Source: Pseudomonas sp. CFBP 13711
GTDB taxonomy: Bacteria; Pseudomonadota; Gammaproteobacteria; Pseudomonadales; Pseudomonadaceae
Direction: 5' to 3'
Assembly (NCBI RefSeq): GCF_014842265.1
Contig: NZ_JACYVI010000001.1
Location: 372,001-436,000, forward strand
DNA: 64,000 bases
Position numbers and translations under genes: made by a program. The notes beneath the pieces are model-generated. The model was given only the letters and a program-made list of their open reading frames with translations, searched no databases and was not told the origin of the DNA. Below are positions 45,464 to 55,854 of this stretch, piece by piece. Position 1 is the first letter of the stretch, and the number at the start of each line of letters is the position of its first letter.

Positions 45464-46476
45464 CCACACTGATCGACACCCGCGACCGAGGCCTCGGCGC
45501 TTTCTACGGACTGGCACTGGGCGATGCGCTGGGCATGCCAACGCAGTCCCTCAGTCGCGAGCAGATCAGGCAGCGATTCGACCGCATCACAACCTTGCAG
45601 GCCGCCGGTGCCGATCAGCCGATTGCGCCGAACATGCCCGCCGGGTCGATCACCGACGACACCGAGCAGGCGGTCCTGGTCGCCGAATTGCTGGTCGCCG
45701 GGGAAGGGCGCATCGAGCCTTCGGACCTGGCGCAACACCTGATTGACTGGGAGGCGGTGATGCAGGCCAAAGGGTCGCAAGACCTGCTGGGCCCTTCGAC
45801 CAAGCGCGCCATCGAGATGATTCTGGCCGGGCACAGCCCTGAGGAGGCCGGGCGTTTCGGCACCACCAACGGCGCCGCTATGCGCATCACGCCGGTGGGC
45901 ATTGCCTTCGATGTGCGCGAAGAAGCGCGCTTCATCGAGGCGGTCAAACAGGCCTGCCAGGTCACCCACAACACCACTCTCGGCATCTCCAGCGCAGCGG
46001 CGGTGGCGGCGGTGGTCTCGGCGGGCATCAGCGGTGCCAGCCTCGGCGAAGCTCTGGAGGTTGGTCGACGCATCGCCCGAGAGGCCGAGAGCTTCGGCTA
46101 CTGGATCGCCGGGGGCCGCATTGCCGCGCGCATCCAGTGGGCCAGAGACCTGTGTGCCGGGTGCAGCAACGAACAGCTGCCCGATCTGATTTATGACGTG
46201 ATCGGCACGTCGGTCGCCTCTCAGGAATCGGTGGTCGCAGCCTTCGCCCTCGCGCATCACGTGGCTCGCGGGCAGGTCTCGGCATTTGATGCGCTGTGCA
46301 TGGCCGCCAGCCTGGGCGGCGACACCGACACCATCGCCGCCATTCTCGGGGCGATGCTCGGTGCCTGCGCCGGCATGGGCGCCTGGCCTGAGCCGCTGAT
46401 CAAACAGATCCAGACCGTCAACGGACTCGACCTGTATCCGGTTGTCGAGCAGTTGTTGTCCCTGCGCGGGGTCTGA
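45460..46476 (+). CDS. ADP-ribosylglycohydrolase family protein (YegU-like)
   Basis: 338 residues. Metal-binding motifs of the family are present: GDALGMPTQ near 24, SITDDTEQAV near 63-72 (two Asp/Thr ligands) and GGDTDTIAA near 286-294. Members of this family hydrolyse N- or O-ribosyl bonds. Next to a base/nucleoside permease and a sugar kinase, a small ribosylated compound is more likely the substrate than ADP-ribosylated protein. Its ATG overlaps the GntR stop; the permease follows after 159 nt. Confidence 0.88.
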   Translation: MTTLIDTRDRGLGAFYGLALGDALGMPTQSLSREQIRQRFDRITTLQAAGADQPIAPNMPAGSITDDTEQAVLVAELLVAGEGRIEPSDLAQHLIDWEAVMQAKGSQDLLGPSTKRAIEMILAGHSPEEAGRFGTTNGAAMRITPVGIAFDVREEARFIEAVKQACQVTHNTTLGISSAAAVAAVVSAGISGASLGEALEVGRRIAREAESFGYWIAGGRIAARIQWARDLCAGCSNEQLPDLIYDVIGTSVASQESVVAAFALAHHVARGQVSAFDALCMAASLGGDTDTIAAILGAMLGACAGMGAWPEPLIKQIQTVNGLDLYPVVEQLLSLRGV

Positions 46477-46635
46477 TCCGACCCACGCCAGCCCGTATAA
46501 CGAATAAGACCTACCTCGCGGCTCTATGCAGCGGCGAGCCAGGGTTTTTGCAGCCTGCAAAAGCCCACGCTGACACGGATGTCGTTTGCTTTGCGCACTG
46601 CCCACAACCAGAACAAATGGCACAGGAGCATTCAC

Positions 46636-48105
46636 ATGACGTCATCCAACGCCGCTCAAGGCGCAGGTCAGCTTGAAACACGCGGCATCGAACCGGTTCC
46701 GGAAAACGAATGCAACGGCCACCCGTTGCAGCTTTTCTGGGTGTGGTTCGCGGCCAATATCAGCATCCTCGGTCTGCCGCTGGGGGCGACGCTCGTGGCC
46801 TTTCGCGGGCTGTCGATCGGGCAGGCGATCATCGTGGCGATCCTCGGCGCGGCCGGCTCGTTTGCGGTGGTCGGGGTCATTTCCATTGCCGGCCGCCGGG
46901 GCAGGGCGCCGAGTCTTACGCTCTCGCGGGCGATTTTCGGGGTGCGTGGGAATATCGGTCCGACCATGGTTTCGCTGATGTCGCGTCTGGGCTGGGAAAC
47001 CGTGAACACCACGACCGCCGCTTTCGTACTGCTGTCGCTGTGTTCGATCCTCTTCGCCACGCCCGTGGAGGCCAAGAGTGCGCCGGGCCTGACCCTGGTG
47101 TTCATCGCGATTTTCGTACTGATGACACTGACCGTTTCCGGCCTCGGCCACGCCACTTTGCTGGTCATCCAGAAATGGGCGACGTACATCTTCGGCGCGT
47201 TGAACGTGATCGTCGGCGGATTCCTGATCGCACACATCGACTGGGCCGCTGTGTTCAACGCTGCGCCTGCACCGGTGAGCGCGATGATCATCGGGATCGG
47301 CACCATGGCGGCAGGCACGGGCATCGGCTGGGCCAACGCAGGCGCTGATATGTCGCGCTATCAGCACCGCAGCGTCAAGGCCACGCGGCTGGTGGCGTCG
47401 GCGGCTTTCGGTGCGGGCATCCCGCTGGTGTTGCTGATCACCTTGGGTGGGCTGCTGTCGGTAGGCAACGACCACTTGGCGTCGGCCACCGATCCGATCA
47501 TCGCGATTCGCGAGCTGCTGCCGACCTGGATGGCCGTGCCGTACCTGATCACGGCGTTCGGCGGGCTGCTGCTCTCGAATAACCTGTCGGTGTACTCGGC
47601 AGGGCTGACCACGCTGACCCTGGGCCTGAAGATCAAACGCGTGCACGCGGTGATTGTCGACATCGTGGCCATCTTCGCCGGCTCGATTTACTTCATGTTG
47701 ATCGCCGACAGTTTTTACGGCCCTTTCATCACGTTCATTTCGATGCTCGCCGTGCCGATCACCGCGTGGGTCGGGATCTTCGTCGTCGACCTGATGCATC
47801 GCCACTACTACTCACCGGCTGACTTGATGGACGTTTCGCCGCGCAGCGCCTATTGGTATCGCGGCGGCATCGAGTGGCGTGCGCTGGGTGCGTGGGCCCT
47901 GGCCATCGTGCTCGGTTACAGTTTCACCACCGTCGCCACCACGCCGGAGAACGTGATATTCAAGGGCTTGCTGTCGGACTCATGGTTTGGCCATAACGGA
48001 CTGGGCTGGATCGTCACCTTCCTGGTGGCGGGCGGTCTGTATGCTTTGCTCGGCGGTGCCCGTGACCGTCGTGTCGTTGCAAAAGAGGTTGTTCATGCCC
48101 GCTAG
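46636..48105 (+). CDS. NCS1 family purine/cytosine-type permease
   Basis: 489 residues, about 12 membrane helices, with the NCS1 layout: ENECNGHPLQLFWVWFAANISILGLPLGA, RGRAPSLTLSRAIFGVRGN, GTGIGWANAGADMSRYQ near 225 (substrate region), and SNNLSVYSAGLTTLTLG. NCS1 proteins import nucleobases, nucleosides or related compounds with protons or sodium. ATG 46636 has AGGAG (46624-46628); the frame opens at 46579. The last 11 nt overlap the kinase gene, so the two are coupled. Confidence 0.9.
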   Translation: MTSSNAAQGAGQLETRGIEPVPENECNGHPLQLFWVWFAANISILGLPLGATLVAFRGLSIGQAIIVAILGAAGSFAVVGVISIAGRRGRAPSLTLSRAIFGVRGNIGPTMVSLMSRLGWETVNTTTAAFVLLSLCSILFATPVEAKSAPGLTLVFIAIFVLMTLTVSGLGHATLLVIQKWATYIFGALNVIVGGFLIAHIDWAAVFNAAPAPVSAMIIGIGTMAAGTGIGWANAGADMSRYQHRSVKATRLVASAAFGAGIPLVLLITLGGLLSVGNDHLASATDPIIAIRELLPTWMAVPYLITAFGGLLLSNNLSVYSAGLTTLTLGLKIKRVHAVIVDIVAIFAGSIYFMLIADSFYGPFITFISMLAVPITAWVGIFVVDLMHRHYYSPADLMDVSPRSAYWYRGGIEWRALGAWALAIVLGYSFTTVATTPENVIFKGLLSDSWFGHNGLGWIVTFLVAGGLYALLGGARDRRVVAKEVVHAR

Positions 48106-49024
48106 ATTGCTCTACACCGGCCAGGTCGTGGTCGATCTGGTCATGGCGCTTGACGCTTTGCCACGTTCCGGCGGCGACGTGCTCGCCCGTTCGGCGGCTT
48201 TCGAAACCGGCGGCGGATTCAACGTGATGGCCGCGGCACGGCGCAGCGGCATGCCGACGGTGTATCTCGGTCGCCACGGCGCGGGGCGTTTCGGCGATCT
48301 GGCGCGGCAGGCCATGGCGGCTGAAGGCATCGACATCGCGGCGGCGGCCTCCACGGTTCAGGACACGGGCCTGTCGGTGGCGCTCATCGAGCCTTCGGCC
48401 GAGCGTTCGTTCATTTCTTACGTCGGTGCCGAGGGCAGTTTGTCGGCTGAGGATCTGCGCGGCGTTGATGTGCAGGCTGAGGATTTCGTGTTCGTCAGTG
48501 GCTACAGCTTGCTGCACGAATGCAAGGTGTCGACGCTGCTGGATTGGCTCGCGCGGTTGCCGGCAGGGGCGGGCGTGGTGTTCGATCCGGGGCCGCTGAT
48601 CGATTCGCCGCAGGCGTCCGGCATGCCGGCGGTGTTGCCATTGATCACGCTGTGGACGAGCAATGCAGAAGAGGCGCTGCGCTTCACCCGCTGCGAGACG
48701 ATCGATGGGGCCCTCGACAGGCTGGCGCACTGGCTGCGCACTGACGCGCTGATTGTTGTGCGCGACGGGCCGAATGGCTGCTGGATCCGTCAGGGTTCCG
48801 AAGCCCGGCACGTTCGGGGGTTTCCGGTGACGGCCATCGATACCAACGGCGCCGGCGATGCCCATGCGGGGGTGTTGCTGGCCGGGCTGGCGTCAGGGCT
48901 TTCAGCGTCGCAAGCGGCATTGCGCGCCAATGCGGCTGCGGCCATTGCCGTCACCCGCTGGGGCCCGGCGACTGCGCCGACGGCGGCAGAGGTGGATGAG
49001 CTAGTGGGCAGCACTGACTTTTAA
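48095..49024 (+). CDS. PfkB family carbohydrate/nucleoside kinase (YegV-like)
   Basis: 309 residues. The ribokinase signatures are clear: FETGGGFNVMAAARRSG (near 37-53) with the GG hinge and DTNGAGDAHAGVLLAGL (near 250-266) with the catalytic Asp and anion hole. It phosphorylates a sugar or nucleoside. ATG 48095 is chosen since AAGAGG precedes it and the frame before it lies inside the permease gene. It ends the operon, followed by a REPIN. Confidence 0.9.
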   Translation: MPARLLYTGQVVVDLVMALDALPRSGGDVLARSAAFETGGGFNVMAAARRSGMPTVYLGRHGAGRFGDLARQAMAAEGIDIAAAASTVQDTGLSVALIEPSAERSFISYVGAEGSLSAEDLRGVDVQAEDFVFVSGYSLLHECKVSTLLDWLARLPAGAGVVFDPGPLIDSPQASGMPAVLPLITLWTSNAEEALRFTRCETIDGALDRLAHWLRTDALIVVRDGPNGCWIRQGSEARHVRGFPVTAIDTNGAGDAHAGVLLAGLASGLSASQAALRANAAAAIAVTRWGPATAPTAAEVDELVGSTDF

Positions 49025-49072
49025 AACCCGGTCGTCCATGTGCCGCTTTGTGGGGCAGATAACGCGGTCCTT

Positions 49073-49162
49073 GTGGGAGTGAGCTTGCTCACGAAGACGG
49101 TATTTCAGCCGCTGAAGATTAAGCGGATGTACTGTCCCCTTCGCGAGCAAGCTCGCTCCCAC
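49073..49162. repeat. REPIN, GTGGGAG family (near-twin of 7721-7810)
   Basis: Left arm GTGGGAGTGAGCTTGCTCAC (49073-49092), right arm ending GCTCGCTCCCAC at 49162. The inner segment GAAGACGGTATTTCAGCCGCTG repeats the one at 7741-7762. It fills the gap between the kinase and aauR ends. Confidence 0.87.
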
Positions 49163-49251
49163 AGGTCATGTGTCGGCAGATATCTCGGCGGTGTCGGCAT
49201 GCTCGATCAGAGCGCCCTCCTAAGGCCAGATTCACCAAGCGGAGATAGTGC

Positions 49252-50577
<1,326 letters not shown>

Positions 50578-50692
50578 GGTGTATTCCAGTGCGTGCCCGC
50601 GAAGCGGTGTGTCAGGTTTTTGGACAGGGTGACTGCCACACTGCTTTCGCGAGCAAACAGGCTCCGAAAATGTCCGGCAATGCGTTGATCTC

Positions 50693-52591
50693 TCATACCC
50701 CCGCCGCCCCGGGATCAACCAGAGGCAACACCAGCACGAACATCGTGCCGCCCTCGGCCGGGTCTTCAGCGTTGAGCGTGCCGCCTGCCGCAGCGGCGAG
50801 GCTGGCGGACAGCGTCAGGCCCAACCCCAGTCCCTGTTCGCCGGGCTTGGTGGTAAAGAAGGGTTCGAACAAATGCTTGCGCGCTTCGGCGTCGATGCCG
50901 TGGCCGTTGTCCCGCACCCGCAGCCGATAGCGGCCCTCGAACACGTCACCTTCCAGCCACAGAACCGGCAGCGGCTGCGCCTGCATGGCGTCCAGTGCGT
51001 TGCCGATCAGGTTGACCAGAATCTGCTCAAGCCGGGTCTGGTCGATCGCCAGTTCGATATCGTCGATCTGCTGATGCAACTCCAGCGACGCATTGTCCAG
51101 GCGCGCCGCCAGCAACTGCAGTGCAGCCTCGACCGCCTTGCTCAGGGACGCCTGGCCCTTGTCTTCTCCTCGCCGGGCGAAGGCACGCAGGCTGGCCGTG
51201 ATGCGGCCCATGCGATCCACCAGATCGTTGATGGTGCGCAGGTTGGCACTCGCCGTGTCCAGCGCGCCCCGTTCGAGAAACCGAACGGTGTTGCCCGACA
51301 ACGTGCGCAGCGCGGCCAGTGGCTGATTCAGTTCATGGGCGATGCTGGTGGACATCTGGCCGATGGCGGCGAGTTTGCCGGCCTGGATCAATTCATCCTG
51401 GGCCTGGCGCAGGGTTTCCTCGGCCTGGCGACGTTCACGAATCTGGCCCTTCAGGCGTTCGTTGCTCGCGCGAAGGTCGGCGGTGCGGTCGGTGATGCGC
51501 CGTTCCAGCTCGTTGTTCGCCTGTTCCAGCGCTTCACGGGCGGCGAGGCGGGTGGAAATCACCTTGCGGCGCTCGTTCCAGGCAATCAGCAGAAACGCCA
51601 CCAGCGCGCAGGCGACGGCGACCAGCATTCCCTGATTGGCGGCTTCCCGGCGCAAGTCTTCCAGCGGCGTCAGCAGGGTCAGGTGCCAGGGCGTGTCAGC
51701 CAGTTCGCGGGTCTGTGCCAGATAACTCACCACCGTGTGCTCATGGTCGACGCTGGTGTTGGCGGGAAAGGTCAGCTTCTCGACCCCGTCGGCGATCGAT
51801 TCACGTTCCAGCGGCACCAGCTCGTTGAGCGGCCACCAGTAATACTGCAGGCTGCGCGCCAGCCGCTCTTTGATCTCGGCTGTCAGCGGACGGACTGATT
51901 TGAGGCGTCGGGCGGGGTCGCTGGAGAGAATGATGATGCCGTTCTCGTCGCTGACAAACGCTTCCAGGCGCGCGCGCTGCCAGCGTTCTTCCAGGGCTTC
52001 GAGCCGGACCTTGATCACCGCGACGCCGATAATCTTGCCTTTCTCTTCCAGCCCGTGGGCCAGGTAGTAACCCGGTTCCCCGGTGGTGCTGCCGATGCCG
52101 TAGAAGCGGCCCGGCAGACCGCGAATCGCGTCCTGATAATAGGCGCGGAAAGACAGGTCCTCACCGAGGTAGCTGTCGGCATCGCGCCAGTTGCTGGTCG
52201 CCAGCACCCGGCCGGTGGTGTCCAGCACATAGATGGCCCGACTGCGGCTGCGCCGGTTCAGGCCTTCGAGGTAATCGTTGACCTTGGCGCGCAACTCCGC
52301 AGACGGATTGTTGAGCAGGTCGGAAACGTTGGATTCCAGCTCCAGCACGCTGGGCAGGTAGTTGTACTTGTTGATCTCGCTCTCGACGGTGCGCGCGTGC
52401 AGCTCCAGCTGACGCTGACCGTTTTCACCCAGCGCCTTGATGGCGTTCTTCTCGCTGTACAGATACGTGACGTAACCCAGCGCAATCATCAACAGGATGA
52501 TCAGCGGCGGCACGAACAGATGGCGGATCAGTCGGGGTTTCACGGCGAGTGATGGCGGCGCGGCGCGGTAGAGAGGGGGGTCGCATTTCAT
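50693..52591 (-). CDS. aauS: Sensor histidine kinase AauS (DctB-like)
   Basis: 632 residues with membrane helices near 22-43 and about 298-318 enclosing a double-Cache-type periplasmic sensor of about 255 residues. The cytosolic part has a coiled coil (about 340-400), the H box SIAHELNQPLAALRTLSGN (His near 425), and the ATPase boxes NLIGNALDA (N), VRDNGHGI (G1), FEPFFTTK (F) and GLGLGLTL (G2). It should sense glutamate or aspartate and phosphorylate AauR. ATG 52591 has AGGA 9 nt upstream; ATG 52630 lies in a hairpin loop without a ribosome site. Confidence 0.88.
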   Translation of the reverse strand: MKCDPPLYRAAPPSLAVKPRLIRHLFVPPLIILLMIALGYVTYLYSEKNAIKALGENGQRQLELHARTVESEINKYNYLPSVLELESNVSDLLNNPSAELRAKVNDYLEGLNRRSRSRAIYVLDTTGRVLATSNWRDADSYLGEDLSFRAYYQDAIRGLPGRFYGIGSTTGEPGYYLAHGLEEKGKIIGVAVIKVRLEALEERWQRARLEAFVSDENGIIILSSDPARRLKSVRPLTAEIKERLARSLQYYWWPLNELVPLERESIADGVEKLTFPANTSVDHEHTVVSYLAQTRELADTPWHLTLLTPLEDLRREAANQGMLVAVACALVAFLLIAWNERRKVISTRLAAREALEQANNELERRITDRTADLRASNERLKGQIRERRQAEETLRQAQDELIQAGKLAAIGQMSTSIAHELNQPLAALRTLSGNTVRFLERGALDTASANLRTINDLVDRMGRITASLRAFARRGEDKGQASLSKAVEAALQLLAARLDNASLELHQQIDDIELAIDQTRLEQILVNLIGNALDAMQAQPLPVLWLEGDVFEGRYRLRVRDNGHGIDAEARKHLFEPFFTTKPGEQGLGLGLTLSASLAAAAGGTLNAEDPAEGGTMFVLVLPLVDPGAAGV

Positions 52592-52613
52592 CACAGTCGT
52601 CCTGGACCGACCA

Positions 52614-52645
52614 GCCGCTCGTTTCATCATTCATGAACGAGCGGC
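52614..52645 (-). other. Perfect hairpin between aatP and aauS
   Basis: GCCGCTCGTT (52614-52623) and AACGAGCGGC (52636-52645) pair over 10 bp with a 12-nt loop. A second small palindrome, GCCCT-AGA-AGGGC, sits at 52659-52671. On the minus strand there is no T tract after either, so a weak barrier, RNA-stability or processing site between transporter and sensor genes is likely. Confidence 0.6.
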
Positions 52646-52679
52646 CGGTGGTTTTTACGCCCTAGAAGGGCTAATGCTT

Positions 52680-53414
52680 TTAGTGCTGCAGGATTTTGTT
52701 GAGGAACTGCTGAGCCCGCTCGGAACGCGCGTTGACGTCGCCGAAGAACTCTTCCTTCTCGCAGTCTTCGACGATCTGGCCCTTGTCCATGAAGATCACC
52801 CGGTCCGCCACTTTGCGGGCGAAGCCCATTTCGTGGGTCACGCACATCATGGTCATGCCTTCGTGGGCCAGTTGCACCATCACGTCGAGCACTTCGTTGA
52901 CCATTTCCGGGTCGAGCGCGGAGGTCGGTTCGTCGAACAGCATCACCACCGGGTCCATCGCCAGCGCGCGGGCAATCGCCACACGCTGTTGCTGGCCGCC
53001 CGACAGTTGCCCCGGATGCTTGTGGGCGTGGGCCGAGAGGCCGACACGTTCGAGCAGTTGCAGGCCTTTTTTCGTGGCTTCTTCCTTGCTGCGGCCCAGC
53101 ACCTTGATCTGCGCGATGGTCAGGTTTTCGGTGATGGTCAGGTGCGGAAACAGCTCGAAATGCTGGAACACCATGCCGACGCGCGAGCGCAGTTTCGGCA
53201 GATTGGTTTTCGGGTCAGCGATCGATGTGCCATCGACCACGATATCGCCTTTCTGAAACGGCTCCAGCGCGTTGACACACTTGATCAGCGTGGACTTGCC
53301 CGAGCCCGACGGGCCGCAGACCACAATCACTTCACCTTTTTTGACCTCAGTGCTGCAAACGGTCAGCACCTGGAAGTCCCCATACCACTTGTTGATATTT
53401 TTGATGGAAATCAT
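52680..53414 (-). CDS. aatP: Acidic amino acid ABC transporter, ATP-binding subunit
   Basis: 244 residues of the polar amino acid ABC type (GltL/GlnQ). Walker [10 protein letters not shown] (34-42), Q-loop [10 protein letters not shown], signature LSGGQQQR (near 138), Walker [14 protein letters not shown] and H-loop [15 protein letters not shown] are all intact. It powers AatQ/AatM uptake of glutamate and aspartate. Its ATG overlaps the aatM stop (ATGA). It is the last transporter gene, with aauS beyond. Confidence 0.95.
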   Translation of the reverse strand: MISIKNINKWYGDFQVLTVCSTEVKKGEVIVVCGPSGSGKSTLIKCVNALEPFQKGDIVVDGTSIADPKTNLPKLRSRVGMVFQHFELFPHLTITENLTIAQIKVLGRSKEEATKKGLQLLERVGLSAHAHKHPGQLSGGQQQRVAIARALAMDPVVMLFDEPTSALDPEMVNEVLDVMVQLAHEGMTMMCVTHEMGFARKVADRVIFMDKGQIVEDCEKEEFFGDVNARSERAQQFLNKILQH

Positions 53415-54076
53415 ACGGCTAACCTTTTTTGCATGAACTTGACCAGGCGCGACGCGGCGAAGCTGATCGTGAAGTACACCAGACCGGCGACAATCAGGAA
53501 CTCGTTGGAGCGCCCGATGATGTCGCCGCTGGAGCGTGCCGAGTTGAGGAAGTCGACCAGACCGACCGTGTAGACCAGCGAGGTGTCCTGAAACAGGATG
53601 ATGCTCTGCTGCAACAGCAGCGGGGTCATCTTGCGGAACGCCTGGGGCAGGATGATCAGGCGCATCATCTGGCCGTAGGTCATGCCCAATGCTTGAGCGG
53701 CGCCCATCTGGCCACGGGAAATCGACTGAACGCCGGCCCGCACGATTTCACAGAAGTAGGCCGCCTCGAACATCATGAAGGCCACGACGCAGGAGGTGAA
53801 CGCGCCGATCGGCGTGTCTTCGCCGGTGATCCAGCGCAGCACGAACGGCACCGCCAGGTAGAACCAGGTGATGACCAGCAGCAGCGGAATCGAACGGAAA
53901 TAGTTGACGTAGGCGCCGGCAACGCGTGACGCCAGCTTGTTCGACGACAACCGCATCAGCGCCAGAATCGTGCCGATGATGATGCCGCCCACGATGCCCA
54001 TGGCCATCAATTGCAGCGTCATGAGCATGCCGTTCCACATGCCCGGGATGGCAGGGATCACTCCAGAGAAGTCCAT
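53411..54076 (-). CDS. aatM: Acidic amino acid ABC transporter permease AatM
   Basis: 221 residues and about five membrane helices, with the permease EAA-loop region [27 protein letters not shown] near 134-160 that docks on AatP. It resembles E. coli GltK. It overlaps aatQ by one base (TAATG) and aatP by four, so all are translated together. Confidence 0.94.
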   Translation of the reverse strand: MDFSGVIPAIPGMWNGMLMTLQLMAMGIVGGIIIGTILALMRLSSNKLASRVAGAYVNYFRSIPLLLVITWFYLAVPFVLRWITGEDTPIGAFTSCVVAFMMFEAAYFCEIVRAGVQSISRGQMGAAQALGMTYGQMMRLIILPQAFRKMTPLLLQQSIILFQDTSLVYTVGLVDFLNSARSSGDIIGRSNEFLIVAGLVYFTISFAASRLVKFMQKRLAV

Positions 54077-54822
54077 TATTTACCTCCCACGGAGATCAGG
54101 CCCGGGACCGCGACTTTCTTCTCGACCAGACGCATGAGCAGCATCAGGCTCATGTTCAGCGTGAAGTAGATTAGCGTCGCCAGGGTGAAGGCTTCGAACA
54201 GGTTTGCGGAGAACTCGGCGGTCTGTTTGGTCTGCGCGAGCAATTCCATCAGGCCGATCAGCGACGCCACGGACGAGTTCTTGAACACGTTGAGGAATTC
54301 GGAGGTAAGCGGCGGAATGATGATCCGGTACGCCTGGGGCAACAGCACGTTCCAGTAGATTTGCGGCAGCTTGAAACCCATGGCGCGGGCGGCGGATTCC
54401 TGCCCCACCGGCAACGCCTGAATACCGGTGCGTACCTGTTCGCAGACACGTGCGGCGGTGAACAGCCCCAGGCACACGACAACACTCAGGAACGCCGAGG
54501 TGGTCGGATTGAGGTCTTGCTTGTACCACTCCTGCAGATTCTCAGGCAGCAGATCCGGCACCAGGAAGTACCAGATGAACAGCTGCACCAGCAGTGGCAC
54601 GTTACGGAAAATTTCCACGTAAATCGCGGCGATGGAAGAAACGATGCGGTTTGGCACCGTACGCATCACCCCGAGCAGCGAGCCCAGGAGTAACGCAATG
54701 ATCCAGGCAGCAACGGCAATGGCGATGGTCCAGCCCAGCCCGGTGATGTACCAGTCCAGGTAGGTCTCGCTGCCGACGCCCGTGGACTTGAAGAACACGC
54801 CCCAGTCCCAGTTGTAATTCAT
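54076..54822 (-). CDS. aatQ: Acidic amino acid ABC transporter permease AatQ
   Basis: 248 residues, GltJ-like, beginning MNYNWDWGVFFKSTGVGSETYLDWYITGLGWT. Membrane helices flank the EAA loop QALPVGQESAARAMGFKLPQIYWNVLLPQAY near 148-178. It pairs with AatM to form the channel. 117 bp and a strong hairpin separate it from aatJ. Confidence 0.94.
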   Translation of the reverse strand: MNYNWDWGVFFKSTGVGSETYLDWYITGLGWTIAIAVAAWIIALLLGSLLGVMRTVPNRIVSSIAAIYVEIFRNVPLLVQLFIWYFLVPDLLPENLQEWYKQDLNPTTSAFLSVVVCLGLFTAARVCEQVRTGIQALPVGQESAARAMGFKLPQIYWNVLLPQAYRIIIPPLTSEFLNVFKNSSVASLIGLMELLAQTKQTAEFSANLFEAFTLATLIYFTLNMSLMLLMRLVEKKVAVPGLISVGGK

Positions 54823-54871
54823 CAGGGTCTCCCCCTTATCGATCGTTATGCACGCACACGCCAGGTAGCGG

Positions 54872-54900
54872 CTTCCGAAGACGCAGGGCGTCTCCGGAAG
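54872..54900 (-). other. Stable hairpin between aatJ and aatQ
   Basis: CTTCCGAAGACGC (54872-54884) and GCGTCTCCGGAAG (54888-54900) pair over 13 positions with a 3-nt loop. The single A/C mismatch of the plus strand becomes a G-U pair on minus-strand RNA. There is no T tract. Such hairpins commonly protect the binding-protein mRNA so aatJ is made in excess over the permeases. Confidence 0.75.
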
Positions 54901-54939
54901 TCAGGCTTTTCACGTTGTCAGAATGGCGGAGCGAAGGAC

Positions 54940-55854
54940 TCAGGCCTTCTTGTCCGGCGCCGGCTTGTCGTTCGGGTTGGCGATCAGCGCTTTGAGCTGT
55001 TCGCTCATCGGGAACATCAGGTTCAGGCCTTTTGGCGGAATCGGCTGGGTGAACCACTTGTCGTAGATCTTGTTGATCTCGCCCGATTTGTAGGTCGCAA
55101 CGATGGCGTCGTCGACGGCTTTCTTGAACGCAGGGTCTTCCTTGCGAACCATGCAGCCGTAGATTTCGTAGGACTGAGGGGTGCCGGTGACGGCCCAGTC
55201 GGTCGGCTTCTTGGCCTTGGCCATTTCGCCGGCGAGCAGGGCATCGTCCATCATGAAAGCAACGGCGCGGCCCGATTCCAGCATCTGGAACGACTCGCCG
55301 TGGTCTTTGGCAGAGATGACATTCATGCCCATCTGCTTGTCGGCGTTCATCGCCTTGAGGATGCGCTCGGACGTGGTGCCGGCCGTGGTCACGACGTTCT
55401 TGCCTTTGAGGTCGTCGAAGTCTTTGTAGGACGAGTCAGCCTTGCTCAGCAGACGGGTGCCGATTTCGAAGATGCCGACGGAGAAGTCGACTTGCTGGGC
55501 GCGCTCGGCGTTGTTGGTGGTCGAGCCACATTCAACGTCGACGGTACCGTTCTGCACCAGCGGGATACGGGTCTGGGAAGTGACTAGGTTGTACTTGACC
55601 TTCAGATCAGGCATGTCCAGGTCTTTCTTGATCGCTTCGACGATCTTCAGCTGGATGTCAGCGGAGTAGCCCACTGGCACGCCGGAAGCGTCAGCGATGT
55701 AGGAAAAAGGAATGGAGGAGTCGCGGTGACCGAGGGTGATGGTGCCGGACTCTTTGATTTTCTTCAGAGTGCCCGTCAGTTCGGCGGCGAAAACAGGGGT
55801 GGTGATCAAAGCGGCAGCAATGGCTGCGCCCAGGATGTGGGGAACGATGCGCAT
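54940..55854 (-). CDS. aatJ: Glutamate/aspartate periplasmic binding protein
   Basis: 304 residues with a signal peptide (1-23, ending VFA). The SBP family 3 fold is clear: TGTLKKIKESGTITLGHRDSSIPFSYI near 26-52, GYSADI, VECGSTTNNAERAQQVDFS near 108-126, and DGALLAGEMA-like loop (MMDDALLAGEMAKAKK). Length and motifs match GltI/AatJ. It is first in the aatJQMP operon and the start ATG 55854 begins the signal peptide. Confidence 0.94.
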   Translation of the reverse strand: MRIVPHILGAAIAAALITTPVFAAELTGTLKKIKESGTITLGHRDSSIPFSYIADASGVPVGYSADIQLKIVEAIKKDLDMPDLKVKYNLVTSQTRIPLVQNGTVDVECGSTTNNAERAQQVDFSVGIFEIGTRLLSKADSSYKDFDDLKGKNVVTTAGTTSERILKAMNADKQMGMNVISAKDHGESFQMLESGRAVAFMMDDALLAGEMAKAKKPTDWAVTGTPQSYEIYGCMVRKEDPAFKKAVDDAIVATYKSGEINKIYDKWFTQPIPPKGLNLMFPMSEQLKALIANPNDKPAPDKKA

